DNA from: Linyphia triangularis
Lineage: Eukaryota; Arthropoda; Arachnida; Araneae; Linyphiidae
Assembly (NCBI GenBank): GCA_963978545.1
Contig: OZ021722.1
Span: forward strand, 110,331,442-110,395,441
Reading direction: 5' to 3'
DNA length: 64,000 bases
In this document: piece after piece, positions 48,783-59,920 of the stretch
Layout: each line of letters begins with the position of its first letter
Position numbering within the stretch: the first letter of the stretch is position 1
Program-made: the position numbers and the translations under genes
Notes under the pieces: model-generated
What the model saw: only the letters and a program-made list of their open reading frames with translations
What the model was told of the DNA's origin: nothing
Databases searched by the model: none

Positions 48783-49659
48783 TGAGGACGATCGTATGTC
48801 CGGATGGGTCTTTCTTCATGTTTAAGATGTTCCACTCTGTTGGAGTGAGCCCACCGTTCTGCACCTCAATTTTTTTCAAAATGTCCTTTGCATCCAGTTT
48901 GTTGCAAACTTTCGGAAGCTTAGCAATAATTTTGGTGGTTCTGACAAGTTTCCTTGCCTCACCCACCAAAAGTTTTTGATCTTGCCAGGGGGTTATACCA
49001 CTGACAGTCTGTTCCAGCCACTTAGAGCTCTCCAGATCTGCGCAGTTGATGATAAGAGCCCCATTCTCAAGTCTACAAGATAGAAAGGTAGGGGCGGGGT
49101 GTTCCTCATTCCTTTCTATCTTGTTTGTTATCAAGAGTTCTAGGTCAATAGCCTGCTCCTCTGAAAAACGTTTTTCAGGATGTCCATCAAGGAGTATAGC
49201 CATCTTGACCGCCGTAAGAGCCTCCCTGTAGGTTTCACCCCCAGGTCTGTCTCTCTTGGCAGTCTTTTTGGCTACATCCTGATCCATCCTGTCACTCTGT
49301 CTTTTTTCACTTTTCCTTTGGGGTTTTTCAACCCAAGTACCAGCAGCGATCTTTTTTTCCCGGCTGAGCTTTTTCTTTTGCGCTCCGGAAATTCTTTTTT
49401 TCAATTTTATTCTATCCAGAGAGGCAGTCATGCTAGTTATAGCTTCCTGTCCTTCTCTGGATGTTGATGGTTGACTGGAGGTCATTTCTACCTCCGTTGA
49501 AGGATTCATTTCTACTCCTTCGGTTGGCTCCTTCTGGGTCTCCTTGTCTACCGACGGGTCTACCTCAGAAGTTTTATCTGTAAAAACAGAGGGTTTTGAA
49601 TTAGTGTTTATTTCTTCCATAAAATTCATATAAAAAAACTCAGGATAAAAAAGGTCCAC
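48640..49659 (-). CDS. LINE ORF1 protein, DUF4780-like
   Basis: 339 residues, intact. The N-terminal ~130 residues are rich in Ser, Thr, Glu and then Lys/Arg (KKKLSREKK, KPQRKSEKRQS), as expected for a low-complexity nucleic-acid-binding region. From about residue 140 (YREALTAVKMAILLDGHPE) to about 320 the pattern resembles DUF4780, a domain found in ORF1 products of arthropod LINEs. No CCHC zinc knuckle is seen. An internal Met downstream of 49659 could be the real start; the first ATGs at 49659 and 49626 both lie just after the leader. Presumed role: RNA-binding chaperone for the LINE transcript. Confidence 0.85.
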   Translation of the reverse strand: MDLFYPEFFYMNFMEEINTNSKPSVFTDKTSEVDPSVDKETQKEPTEGVEMNPSTEVEMTSSQPSTSREGQEAITSMTASLDRIKLKKRISGAQKKKLSREKKIAAGTWVEKPQRKSEKRQSDRMDQDVAKKTAKRDRPGGETYREALTAVKMAILLDGHPEKRFSEEQAIDLELLITNKIERNEEHPAPTFLSCRLENGALIINCADLESSKWLEQTVSGITPWQDQKLLVGEARKLVRTTKIIAKLPKVCNKLDAKDILKKIEVQNGGLTPTEWNILNMKKDPSGHTIVLNVPELDAATLGRRGYKFYIGLHQVQAKVLEKSTKTDGEASSSQPPPQ

Positions 49660-50020
49660 CCAGTATTGCCTGAGTTACTGGGTAAGGCAGTTACTCTAGA
49701 AGTTTGCCAGGCTTACTAGAGGCTCCGTTAAGACACTATAACCGCAGTGTCATTCACCCTGGGCACGGGTCGCATAACACCAGGGTTACGGGAGTTGGTT
49801 CGCGGCCACTTATTTAATATTCGTAGCTGTCCCATTACAGGACGTTCGGCTATCCACCACCTGCCGACGCGCCTGGTAGCCACTCAAGCCTCAGGATGAA
49901 ACGATTTAGTTTCGGAAATAATTTCTATTGCATAACATTGTTAGCACTATTTCGGTAAAATCATCTTCTAAAAACATTCAATTCCTCATTTCAAGATGGC
50001 AGCACTAGAGAAAGCTGGCA

Positions 50021-50085
50021 ATCAACCAATCAGCGCGCGGCATTATTTTCCATTGTCCGAATGCATGTAAAGGTAGGAAATATGC
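50021..50085 (-). repeat. right arm of inverted repeat around the LINE
   Basis: Pairs with 44108-44172; see that entry. The arm ends in GGTAGGAAATATGCGGCC. Confidence 0.8.
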
Positions 50086-52700
50086 GGCCGGACTTGGTTA
50101 ATGTGACTAAAACGGCCTTAGTTACTAAACCAAAAAAAGGTAAAGACAACTGGCACTACTTTTCACTGCCAACAAATCGGCCCGGTACCCCTATCATTAC
50201 CCAAGAAAGAACTTCAACGCACGCAACGCAAACTCGTCTTTTTATGCACATGAAGGCTTGTGACTCCATCCCCCCCAGAAGAATGACAAATACTCTAGAA
50301 ATTACTAAGCAACTACACACGCACGCAAGATTGGCCAGTTGTGACAAAGCCCTTTGCTTCTACAGCAGGAAGGGGAAAAAAAGCGGCACTTTCTTTTGAG
50401 ATAAAGAAATATATAAGAGGGCACGGTGTCTTGACAAAGTTGCTATCGTAACTGAAAGGATTCCACCCTATCTTGGTGTCTTTCTTGGCGACGCTTGTGT
50501 TGGGTCGCTTAGATGTAGACTTCGTCATGCATGGACTGCTATCTCGGAGGAATCGGCAGAAGTTAAGGAGGTCGGTTTCGGAATATTCAGTTTAGTGTCT
50601 GGAGAAGTCGCTGAATGTGACAATTATCCTGTTAATCCGTAGATAGTCGTTTCCAAGAAGAATGTGGAACATAGATTTTGTTTTTCTAATGGGACAGATT
50701 AGTTGAGATGGCCGAGAAAAAGTGGAGACGATATCTGGATGGTGTGCGAATAATGTTTTTTTATTCAAGGGCAATTCAAAACGAAGAGGAATGTGCTCTG
50801 TTTTCAAGGTTACCATCAATGGCAGAAATTGAGATATAACAGACAATTCTCGCCTTTTTTAAAAAGATTGAAATTAGTATATATGATAGAATTTCTTTCC
50901 GATTCCAAATATTTAAACAAAAGTTCTTTAAAAATATTAGTTATTTAAATATTAAGAAAAGGAAATGCCCCAAAACCAGTCCGATCAAAACATTCAACAA
51001 AATCCGTGAAGTGAAGAGTCCCTATCGTTTCTGTGATTATCTTGAGGTTTCTGTAAAATAGTTGGCATTGGTAGACCTAGACCATTGCCATATCCCTTAA
51101 AGGTTGGCGCGATTTGCGAGACACTAGAAAAACTGGTTTCCGCTGTCGCATTTCAAGCCAAGATGTTTGGGATATCCTTACGTCATGTTCACTTCGTGCC
51201 AGTCTGATCGTTTTCTCGCTAACGTCTAACAGGGGAATTTGGATTGCAAATTAAAAAAAAAGAAAAAGCGCATTAAGCAGAAATTTTTGTGTTTATGACC
51301 TTTTCCGAAACGTTTAGAATTGAACGAAAAAATGAAATAAAAATGCTGGAATTGTCCATTGAAACCGAAAAAGATAGGGGGTAAACAGAAAGTTTGATAT
51401 CATAAACCCTAAAAGTGTGAAAAGTGAAGAGAAAATTTCGACCTACCTTCCTCCAATTACTGCTACTGTCTAGAACAGAGTTCGCCAAAATGCGTGAACA
51501 CGCATTGAAAATCAATTTCACCCCATAGAATTAACCTCATGCCTGAATTCAAGCATCGGCACATCATGGTTAAATTTTTAAAAATAATCCTCCATTTTAT
51601 AAAATCAGAGATCATCTCAGCCATTTTCGAAGGGCGGGGCTACCTCCCTGCTCTTTTTCTTTGAAACTAGCGTTCTTTTCTGAAAAAATGCAAAATTGTC
51701 GTTAATTTTCCAACGAAATGCAATACACGGATCACCCCCTCCGAAATCGCAAGTTACGCATTCATGTTCAAGCTTGCCACGCACAGACCAGTGACTGACT
51801 GAAGTCATTGGCAGGCTACTGATACCACGTGCCCTCATTAGTAGGTGGATTGTAGGGGGGCGTCCCGCAATTTTCAAATGTAATTTCGTACGTTCCTTAA
51901 CTTAATTAAGTGTATTAATCGGCTTTTTACCATGCCTTCTTGCACAAAATAGTATAAAAAGGTAACCTCTTGCATGAGTTCATGGAAAACGTGAATTAAT
52001 ACTGTGTCGTCCAAGTATTAATCGTCTTACCGTCGTCTGAAACACGAGTTAACTCTTGACTGGTCAACAATGTGTTAAAATACTAACTCTGCGCATTTAT
52101 GACTTTTTACATCATGCGACATATTTTTTTTTTATGTCCCCTACCGAAACAAAACAACATGAATAAGACTAAAACACTCATTAAAACTATTTTAGTTTAG
52201 GAAATTTACAAAGACATGAGCGAACTTTAGTATAACCACACTCTATCACCTCAAACCGGTTCACGGTTATTGAACACGCTTAAAAAACAATTAACTACCT
52301 GACGCGTTGTATGACCAATCCCTCAAAAACAGGTATTAATAGAACACTGTGTTATTAAAGCTTAGAGGTTTGTTTGGATTCTCATTGAATAAACTGTTCA
52401 TTCATCCGACGTGATGTTTTCCCCTTTAAACTTTCTGTATGGTTATTCAAGACTTTAAAGCATGCGAAAATATTTTTTAATACTTATTTAATGATTGTGA
52501 GAACTGGAGACATTAAAAAACAAGTCCACTTTCAATAAATGTTAATATTTATTGAAGTTAGTTGACATAAACTTTTGATAGTGTCAGCCAAACATAACCA
52601 AAGAAGAAAAAGAACACTTCTGTATGTATGGCCACGATTTCTACATTTCCTCAATCGAAATATGTTTGTGCAAAAATGTAGCTGACAGACATCCGTTTAT
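50086..52700. other. no recognisable gene
   Basis: An ORF of 112 codons at 50061-50399 has no family similarity and no supporting context, so it is not called. Remaining sequence is AT-rich with no terminal repeats recognised. Confidence 0.4.
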
Positions 52701-52704
52701 TTAA

Positions 52705-53417
52705 GGAGTCTTCTCACTTTAGGCACCTCGAAAATAGGCTATTTTCGCGATTTTTTTTTCGAGGATTTTTGCAAACAATTATGGGATAAAATGGATCCTA
52801 TATAATAAACACATCTATCAAGTACAAGAAAAGAAAAAAAAAATTTTAACAATTATTATAATAAAACAGTAGCATCGAAAAACCCGTGTAGAAATGTAAT
52901 GTTCGTGGCTTGTTGGTGAAATTTCGGAAACTATCCGGCCGATTGTCATGAAATTTGAATGACATATTCTTCATAGTTATGGCTATAGCGCATATCATCA
53001 GATTTTTGAAATTTTGATTTGAAGTATTTTTTTTTACAAAAAACTGCAAAAAAACGCGTTTTTTTTTTTTACTTTTTCGAAAAACATGCGCCATTTTGTT
53101 ATTTTCGCGAATATCAAAAATCTGATGATATGCGCTATAGCCATAACTATGAAGAATATGTCATTCAAATTTCATGACAATCGGCCGGATAGTTTCCGAA
53201 ATTTCACCAACAAGCCACGAACATTACATTTCTACACGGGTTTTTCGATGCTACTGTTTTATTATAATAATTGTTAAAAATTTTTTTTTCTTTTCTTGTA
53301 CTTGAAAGATGTGTTTATTATATAGGATCCATTTTATCCCATAATTGTTTGCAAAAATCCTCGAAAAAAAATCGCGAAAATAGCCTATTTTCGAGGTGCC
53401 TAAAGTGAGAAGACGCC
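52705..53417. mobile_element. 713-bp palindromic element with TTAA borders
   Basis: Arms 52705-53009 and 53114-53417 (about 305 bp each) are inverted copies with only a few mismatches (e.g. GGAGTC versus GGCGTC at the outer end), separated by a 104-bp spacer. TTAA flanks both sides (52701-52704, 53418-53421), fitting a TTAA-target foldback MITE. Each arm shows the same 52-residue ORF segment (NLMICAIAITMKNM) on opposite strands, a mirror effect and not evidence of a gene. Confidence 0.93.
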
Positions 53418-53421
53418 TTAA

Positions 53422-53899
53422 GTAATAACAAGCGTATTTTACTACGCAGCCTGCCACACCATTTTCTGCAGCCCGCCGCGGAAAGATATACACTCAACTT
53501 TAAACGAGGATTTTTTTCAGAGATAGGGAGCCCTTTTTCTTAATGAAACATACAAAAGTTCCGCCCTCTAATCGAGCTAAAAAATATAAAAAATAGTAAT
53601 GACGACCAAAATTCATCAAACCGTTTCGATTCTAGGTCTAGCTAAAGTTTTGATCACAACAAGAAAAAACAAAATAACATTTCGGTGACTTCGGCAATTT
53701 TTAAAGTAATTTTTCCCCATGCGTCATTGTTAAATGCTAACAATTGCATTTTTATTTTTCGTCTACACACATGGGCCAACACGATGTCAAAAAAACATCA
53801 GGATTCTAGCTGTAGTTGAAGCTGGTCTGTAGAGATGTCGAAAACCAGCGTGGAGCTCAGTCAATAATATTTATGCTTGCAGGTTCCGCCGCTTCGACA
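53422..53899. other. no recognisable gene
   Basis: AT-rich flank between two MITEs, nothing recognised. Confidence 0.4.
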
Positions 53900-53907
53900 G
53901 TAGAACC

Positions 53908-54242
53908 CATCGATATAGATAAACAACTGAATAGACTGCTTAACGCTGGGGAAATGAAGCCGTTACCAGATGCAATTGGTGGGATAAAAAATACGGATTA
54001 CCGAGGATTGAAAATAAAATTTTGAGTTGTATACAGCAGAAATGTCAATAGTAGACCTTAAGTAGTAGAAATGTGCAAAATAATATATACTCTAACACTT
54101 TACAAGGTTTTTCGCATTCCCATCCAACTGTAAAAGTGAACTGTGATTGGTTAATCTTCCCACCAGCTTCGCAATCCCCGGCGCGTTTTTCTCTTTGCAT
54201 TGACAATAGAGCAGTCTATCTAGTTGTTTATCTATATCGATG
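53908..54242 (+). mobile_element. MITE with 8-bp target duplication (hAT/P-like), copy 2
   Basis: 335 bp with TIRs from CATCGATATAGATAAACAAC; nearly the same length and sequence as 11614-11947 but in opposite orientation. Flanks GTAGAACC (53900-53907) and GTAAAACC (54243-54250) form an 8-bp duplication with one mismatch. Confidence 0.93.
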
Positions 54243-54539
54243 GTAAAACCTGGTGCTGCAACACTGCCGCCTTCCTCGATCTGTTGGTTAAAAGTGATCT
54301 CAACTGCACTGGAGCAACTCTGGTGGAGCAATGATGTAACTGAAAATTTTTTGAAAACGAAATTAAGGTCTTTATTGTGTGAAGCAATACCTAGTGTATT
54401 GAGGAAAACATAAAAACGGAACTATAACATTACGCCTGTTCCAACTTGATAGACGGAATTAAGTTTATTGTTGTTGCTTATCCTGGATGTATGATGGAGT
54501 GAGACGAGATCCATGAGTCCTTTGACTCTAAGAAAGTCG

Positions 54540-54729
54540 AATATCTTTCACACAAACATGTTTTGCGTATTTTTTGGGGTGTTAATAGTTCATTTTAAAT
54601 TCAAGAATTTTTTTTATTAAAGGCAAGTTAAAAATTTGCTCCATCATTGATTATGTCTAATGATGATGAATTATTTAATCTCTCAGAAATAATAATATAT
54701 TTTGATAACATTTTTAAGTACCATTTTAT
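54540..54729 (+). repeat. 190-bp direct repeat, unit 1
   Basis: AATATCTTTCACACAAAC ... CATTTTAT; about 95 percent identical by eye to 55573-55762. Exactly the same length in both units. Confidence 0.88.
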
Positions 54730-55572
54730 AGGATAGGATCATGATAGAATAGGATCATGATAGATGCCCTCCTTTGAGAGGTTCAAACAGTTCTGCAAAT
54801 GCTCTGGTGAAGTCTGGTGGTCGAAAGCACTTGAAACAGGTAGACTAGGTTTATAGTGAATTGGGAAAGTGAAATTGGAAATTTTACAGGAAACATAAAA
54901 AAAAGTATTTCACTAACTTTAGAGTGAAATCAATCCCCCCCCCCCCCTCCATCTCCCTGAACAATTCGAATTTGCTTCTTTGTTCCAAAATAGAGGTGAT
55001 ATTAAGTTGTGAAAGTTTCCATATCCCGCCATGGAAGGGTTTATAAATGTGGTAGTAAGGGAGTGTTAGTAAGCAGGTGGCGGAGCCTTGTTTTAAAAAT
55101 AAAAGAACAGCATCCTGTGGCCATACCACGGTGTGGATAATTAATTGACACCAGACCAGACAGCCTCAGTGTCTAAGTCTGACCGAAATGATTAATTTTT
55201 GAAGACATTAATGAATTCTCGAGCTCAAACCTCGCAGCACGATGATGGATGGAACGAAGTCTACAATCAAAAAACATAATGCAAAGTGAAAAGCCGCCAT
55301 TTCAATTAGATTGGGATTTTAAATTGCAAATCTAAAAACATAGTGTTTACAAGATGGTATAAAAACTTCTTTTTCTTGAGATGATGAATGAAGATTTTTT
55401 AATAACTACACTTTTAAAAACCATTATAAACGTTTAATGGATCAGCGAAGCTCAATTAATTAAGGTACATTTACTTGAAACGTTAAATTAAATATCCCCA
55501 TATATGCTCTGTTTATCGTTTCCTATAAAATCAGTCGCATACTGTTTTTCAAATTTAGGTAGAGACAAGGGT
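54730..55572. other. sequence between the 190-bp direct repeats
   Basis: 843 bp, with a C-run near 54935-54945 and a short doublet GATAGGATCATGATAG near 54733-54762. No coding similarity recognised. Confidence 0.5.
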
Positions 55573-55762
55573 AATATCTTTTACACAAACATGTTTTGCG
55601 CATTTTTTGGGGTGTTAATAGTTCATTTTAAATTCAAGAATTTTGTTTATTAAGGGCAAGTTAAAAATTTGCTCCATCATTGATTATGTCTAATGATGAT
55701 GTATTATTTAATCTCTCCGAAATAATAACATATTTTGATAACATTTTTAAGTCTCATTTTAT
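55573..55762 (+). repeat. 190-bp direct repeat, unit 2
   Basis: Partner of 54540-54729. Lacks TG...CA ends, so an LTR reading is not supported. Confidence 0.88.
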
Positions 55763-56118
55763 TCGTTCTCCATTAAAATAAAAAAGATAATTATATGTTG
55801 TGTTATAAGGGAATCTAATTAAACGAAATAAGGGAAAATATTTTTTAATGTACATATATATTTAGTGCTGCGTAGTAATTATGAAACGCATTTTTACGCC
55901 ACGTAAATATTTCACAAAGGAAACATTAATCTGTGTCACCCTTTACTATTAGTTAAGAAACGACAGCTTAAGTTTAGTATATAGATTCCGTATTGAAAAA
56001 CTGCGCGTGATGTCAAGTAACGAAGTCGACATGCCATTAACTTTGTGCCAGTAATTTATTTTGTTGTTGAAACGAAACGAGGTCAAATGATCTGCACTCA
56101 ACAATATCCATCGTGGAT
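55763..56118. other. no recognisable gene
   Basis: AT-rich stretch before the next SINE; nothing recognised. Confidence 0.4.
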
Positions 56119-56130
56119 GATTTCAAAGGT

Positions 56131-56324
56131 TGGTTGTTTTCAGATTATCTGGCGCCGTCAGCAACACGAGGGCTATAATGCGCCGAAACATTCGTCATTA
56201 GACAAGCCAACATACATTTACAAACACCCATGCCTTACAAGGGACTCGGAACCCGCAACCTCGCGGTCTAGAAGCTAGCACGCTAACCACTATACCGTTT
56301 GGTCGGCTAAAAGAACTGCCCATT
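56131..56324 (-). mobile_element. tRNA-derived SINE family 1, copy 8
   Basis: 194 bp with a perfect 12-bp target duplication GATTTCAAAGGT (56119-56130 and 56325-56336). The head carries 17 extra bases (AATGGGCAGTTCTTTTA on the minus strand) upstream of GCCGACCAAACGG, possibly an upstream-initiated transcript or template jump. Confidence 0.92.
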
Positions 56325-56396
56325 GATTTCAAAGGTCTTACGATATTAAGAACAGATCGAAACCAAAATGGCACGACTATAAAAAAAAAAAAAAAA

Positions 56397-57278
56397 CTAG
56401 GAGTGGTGAACATCGCACAACTTTCAATTACACAATAATAATTGTCATTGTATGAAAAATTTATATAGTGTTATTTACCGTTTTCATATTTTCAATCATT
56501 TAAATAAAAATAGTCAGTTTGAAAATAATTTTTACATGGGCTAGGAAATAAAAAGGCAGTTGGCGGAATTGGTGATGTTATTGGATCGACATTACAGTGT
56601 CCTTTCTTGCTCGTGAAACAGACAAAAATCAATCGTAGATACGCGATGCTCAAGAGCAGAGAGCTCTGTGTTAAAGGCACTCGTTTTTCAACTTTTTACG
56701 TTCTTATCGCCTTTTTTCGAGAGTTTCGGTTGGTTGTTTTCAGATTATCTGGCGCCGTCAGCAACACGAGGGCTATAATGCGCCGAATCATTCGTCATTA
56801 GACAAGCCAACATACATTTACAGACGGGACTCGAATCCGCAACTTCGCGGTCTAGAAGCTAGCACGCTAACCACTATACGGGTTGGTCGGCCGAGAGTTT
56901 CGGTGATGGGGACTATTAAAACACGTTAAGAGGCATTAGCACATAAATTTGAATCGAAATCGTTCGAGTTGTTTTTTAGCAATTGCTGAAAAACATGATT
57001 TTTTCATGATTTCAACCTTTTGCGCATGGTCAGTTTTGACGAAAATCTGAATGATAGGTCCTATGGACACCACTAATCCGCACATAAAATTTGAGCCTCG
57101 TAGGTCAATTTATTCGGAAGTTACGCTGATCAAGTACACACAGCACAGTGACAGACATTTTATAGACCATTTTTTTAAATCTGGGTGTTCCAAATCATAA
57201 CAAAATGAAGGAAAAAAACGGGGTTTTTTTACCGAATACTATACTTTCACTACCTGTAATCATGAATAATTGAAAGTA
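56397..57278 (+). repeat. 0.7-kb interspersed repeat, copy i, split by a SINE
   Basis: Starts CTAGGAGTGGTGAACATCG after an A-run and ends GAATAATTGAAAGTA. Contains the SINE 56731-56891. Confidence 0.85.
56731..56891 (-). mobile_element. tRNA-derived SINE family 1, copy 9, with internal deletion
   Basis: 161 bp with a perfect 13-bp target duplication CGAGAGTTTCGGT (56718-56730 and 56892-56904). About 20 bp are missing near ACATTTACAGACGGG, just beyond the B box. Confidence 0.93.
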
Positions 57279-57711
57279 ATAACCCACAGAACAAAGTTTT
57301 TACTATAAATCCGTTATATGCATCGCAAACTGTTTTGCGTAATTGCAACTTATTTAAAGAATTTTAAACTCCGATCAACTTTTCATAGTATTTGACAACT
57401 CCGATTCCTCACCATTGTCTAACTTTAATTTTTTTATCTTGCCCCCAAAAAGTTGATAGAATACATTGTCATCGACAACGAGTCTATTCAATAAGTTGCA
57501 ACTTGGTGTGACGATTGCAAGTGAGTTAATTATTCCCTAGAAGGGGTATAGAAACGTGTGTAACAGCTGTCTTTTAGTGACTTTAGCCAAAACTTGATAT
57601 AATGCATTACCATTCTTCCTGCAAAGTTCCATTTCAATTGGATAACGGCAAGTCAGTTAATTAGATCTCCAAAGATTTGCCCGAAACACACACACATAAC
57701 CGAAGTTAATA
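57279..57711. repeat. diverged repeat units related to 37030-37160
   Basis: Two similar units end in GTGAGTTAATTA (about 57535) and GTCAGTTAATTA (about 57663), each preceded by a (A)4-TTGAT-ATAATGCATT-like stretch. The first matches the inverse of 37030-37120. No coding capacity. Confidence 0.6.
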
Positions 57712-58258
57712 CACTATCTACCAATAAGTAATTGGACGCCTGTGATAAAAGCAATAAACACAATTTATTCAAATTCAATAAGTGGTTGAGCCTCCACCTG
57801 AGGCAATTGCAGTATTAGCACTCCGGGGCATGCTTCCCACAAGTGTTTGGATGATGGACAGTAGTATTTTCTTCCACTCGGCTTGGAGTGGACATGTGCG
57901 TTCTTTCACCGATTTTGGACGGTTGCTGCATCCCTTAATTCGGCGATCCTACTCGTCCCATAGGTGTTCCATAAGATTCCCGTCTGTACTCTGAGCAGGT
58001 CAGTCCAGTCGGTTCAGCCCGCTGTCATCATACTAATCCATGGTGGACCTCGCAACATGACAAGTGGCGTTGTCATATTGGAAGTAACAGTGATCCAACC
58101 CGTAAAAGTGCCACAGGGTAGGAAGCACATAGATATCTAGATTAGTGGAGAAGTAGTCAGCGTTGAGCCTACTATGAATTGGAATCAAGGGTGACGTAGA
58201 TCAGGACAGCAGACATCCTCAATTGCATGGGTGTCCAAATACTTATTGGTAGATTGTG
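57712..58258 (-). mobile_element. deleted Tc1/mariner-like element
   Basis: 547 bp. TIRs CACTATCTACCAATAAG and CTTATTGGTAGATTGTG, TA at 57710-57711 and 58259-58260. Retains only the 3' half of a transposase on the minus strand. Confidence 0.88.
57775..58189 (-). pseudogene. Tc1-like transposase C-terminal remnant
   Basis: Minus-strand reading gives YFQYDNATCHVARS, holding the second catalytic Asp. LMEHLWDE holds the third acidic residue, and the end reads LVGSMPRSANTAIASGGGST then TY and a stop at 57775-57777. Several in-frame stops are present. The N-terminal half including the first Asp and the DNA-binding domain is gone. Confidence 0.85.
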
Positions 58259-58272
58259 TATAAAGGATTTAA

Positions 58273-58568
58273 CCCTTGGTTAGTCGCGCTGTTGACAAAT
58301 GTACCCTACAATCTCAATTTCTCAATAGATGACTGCACATGATCAAAACCATCTTACAGTTTTTTTCAAGTTATTTTTTTTTTAAATAGTTTATTAATTT
58401 TTGCTTTATTGTATTCAATAATGTTGTATTTTTAATTAAAATACCCACTTACTTTGATATTTTGTTACGAATTTAATAGTATGCACCAAAATTTGTATTT
58501 GGGGGGGACAATGGTCTCCCACGCGACTAACCGCGAGAAAAAAGGTCGCGCGACTAATCAAGTAAGGA
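58273..58568 (+). mobile_element. TTAA-target MITE family A, copy 3 (intact reference)
   Basis: 296 bp, TIRs CCCTTGGTTAGTCGCGC and GCGCGACTAATCAAGTAAGGA, TTAA at 58269-58272 and 58569-58572. Uninterrupted, and used to interpret the two nested copies at 9886 and 27858. It sits only 14 bp from the Tc1-like element. Confidence 0.9.
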
Positions 58569-58572
58569 TTAA

Positions 58573-58897
58573 TAACATGCAGTTCTCGTTCGTTGCCTGA
58601 TGAGAATCAAATAAAATTGGGCGAGACAATAGTAATGAACAAATGACATCAGCAATGGTAATTAATTCTAGCATTCATCCAAAAACAAACAAAAATCAAA
58701 AAATATTGTTGGTATTCTTGAGAAAGTTTAAACAAAATTATATCCGTTTAAATTTTCAGGAGTTCCAAAATAATATTCAAAACAAATCTATATCAAATAA
58801 CAACTATCTAAAAAAAAATTGGTAATTTGGCAATAGTAGCCAAAATTGTAGTGGTTCCATCTACCGGAAATTTTGGGAACTGATAAAGAAGATAACT

Positions 58898-58929
<32 letters not shown>

Positions 58930-59916
58930 CCTTTTCCCCTGAATTAAAACCTTAAAAAATTAATTTAAAAAAAAAATAAGTTTTAAAATTTTGGCTATCA
59001 GAAGCAAAATTAGACGTCAAATACTAATTATGTTTCAAATTTCTCAACTCGACCAACACTGAAAGTTAGTTTCTATAAACCAATTCACAGCAAGACGAAC
59101 TATGTCTTTTATTAGACACACTCAATTTAATGCTAATTTATTTAAATTTTTTGTAGTATTGGAAAAAGTGCGCCAACGCTCGACCGAATAATACATAAGT
59201 ACCTGAGTTTTATTCAATTCAACTGCTCAAAAGTGAGGTTGATCGCTTGTAATTTTATAGTGCTTTCCCAGTAGTTAGGTTTGCATTCAATTAAATATTT
59301 CATAACAAATTAGTTACCATTACTAAATCCATCATTACTAATAGGCCTCCAAGTCCATTCGGATATAATTACAATTTTTAAAGAAATTACTCTTCTCACA
59401 GCTGCACAGTCAAAATTATACATTTTTTCTTCTATCATTCATAAATAACATCAAGAAATTCTTATTTACAGCCGAAGAATATCCGGAATAATTGCGTTAA
59501 GTAGAGATTTGCATGTTCCAGAAAGGCGATGACATCCGGGCCATCCGGCGAAAATCTGTCAAAAATGGGTGAATGACTGAAGGCAAATTAATCTTCCACC
59601 ATGAGATGTGTACGGATTTCTGAAAAGAAAAAAAACCTGGCATCATTTTAACTTGTGATCCTCATCATCGTGGTGCTGTAAAGATATCCCAACCCTTTCC
59701 GAAATCATCCAAGGCTACCGAGATGAAAGAGACGATGATCTCGTAATTTGCTCATTGTCTGAATGACGTCACTGGAATGCCGTTTTCTTGATCGAAGTTG
59801 ACTTCGGGAGATAGGTTTTGCTAAGAATTATTGGGTTTGGTGAAGAAGAGGATTTTGGTGAACTGAAAAGTTAACATTCAACGAAAGAAAGACGAAATTC
59901 GCATAAAATATTTTAA
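58573..59916. other. no recognisable gene
   Basis: Has a T-run at 58900-58929. AT-rich, then a more balanced stretch at 59480-59830 with no coding similarity recognised. Confidence 0.4.
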
Positions 59917-59920
59917 ATAT

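Larger units (their letters stand above)
44959..49895 (-). mobile_element. full-length LINE (LOA/Jockey-group-like)
   Basis: 4937 bp, flanked by a perfect 12-bp target duplication ATGAAACGATTT (44947-44958 and 49896-49907). It has a ~240-bp GC-rich 5' leader, ORF1, overlapping ORF2, a ~90-bp 3' UTR and a (GAA)n tail (TTC units at 44959-44974). RT motif CPQGGVLSPLLWNL and the C-terminal RNase H suggest the LOA or a neighbouring clade of the Jockey group. The clade call is from recalled motifs, not a tree. Confidence 0.92.

Noticed and set aside
45386..49467. Plus-strand ORFs across the LINE (e.g. 45936-46283, 47743-48036)
   Set aside because: Antisense shadows of ORF1 and ORF2.
50061..50399. 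112-codon ORF as a host gene
   Set aside because: No recognised domain, overlaps the edge of the inverted repeat arm, and no splice or promoter context could be supported.
52846..53277. Two ORFs sharing the same 52-residue segment on opposite strands
   Set aside because: Mirror effect of the palindrome; the shared translation does not indicate selection.
54540..55762. LTR pair of a small non-autonomous retrotransposon
   Set aside because: The 190-bp units lack TG...CA ends, and no primer binding site or polypurine tract is visible between them.
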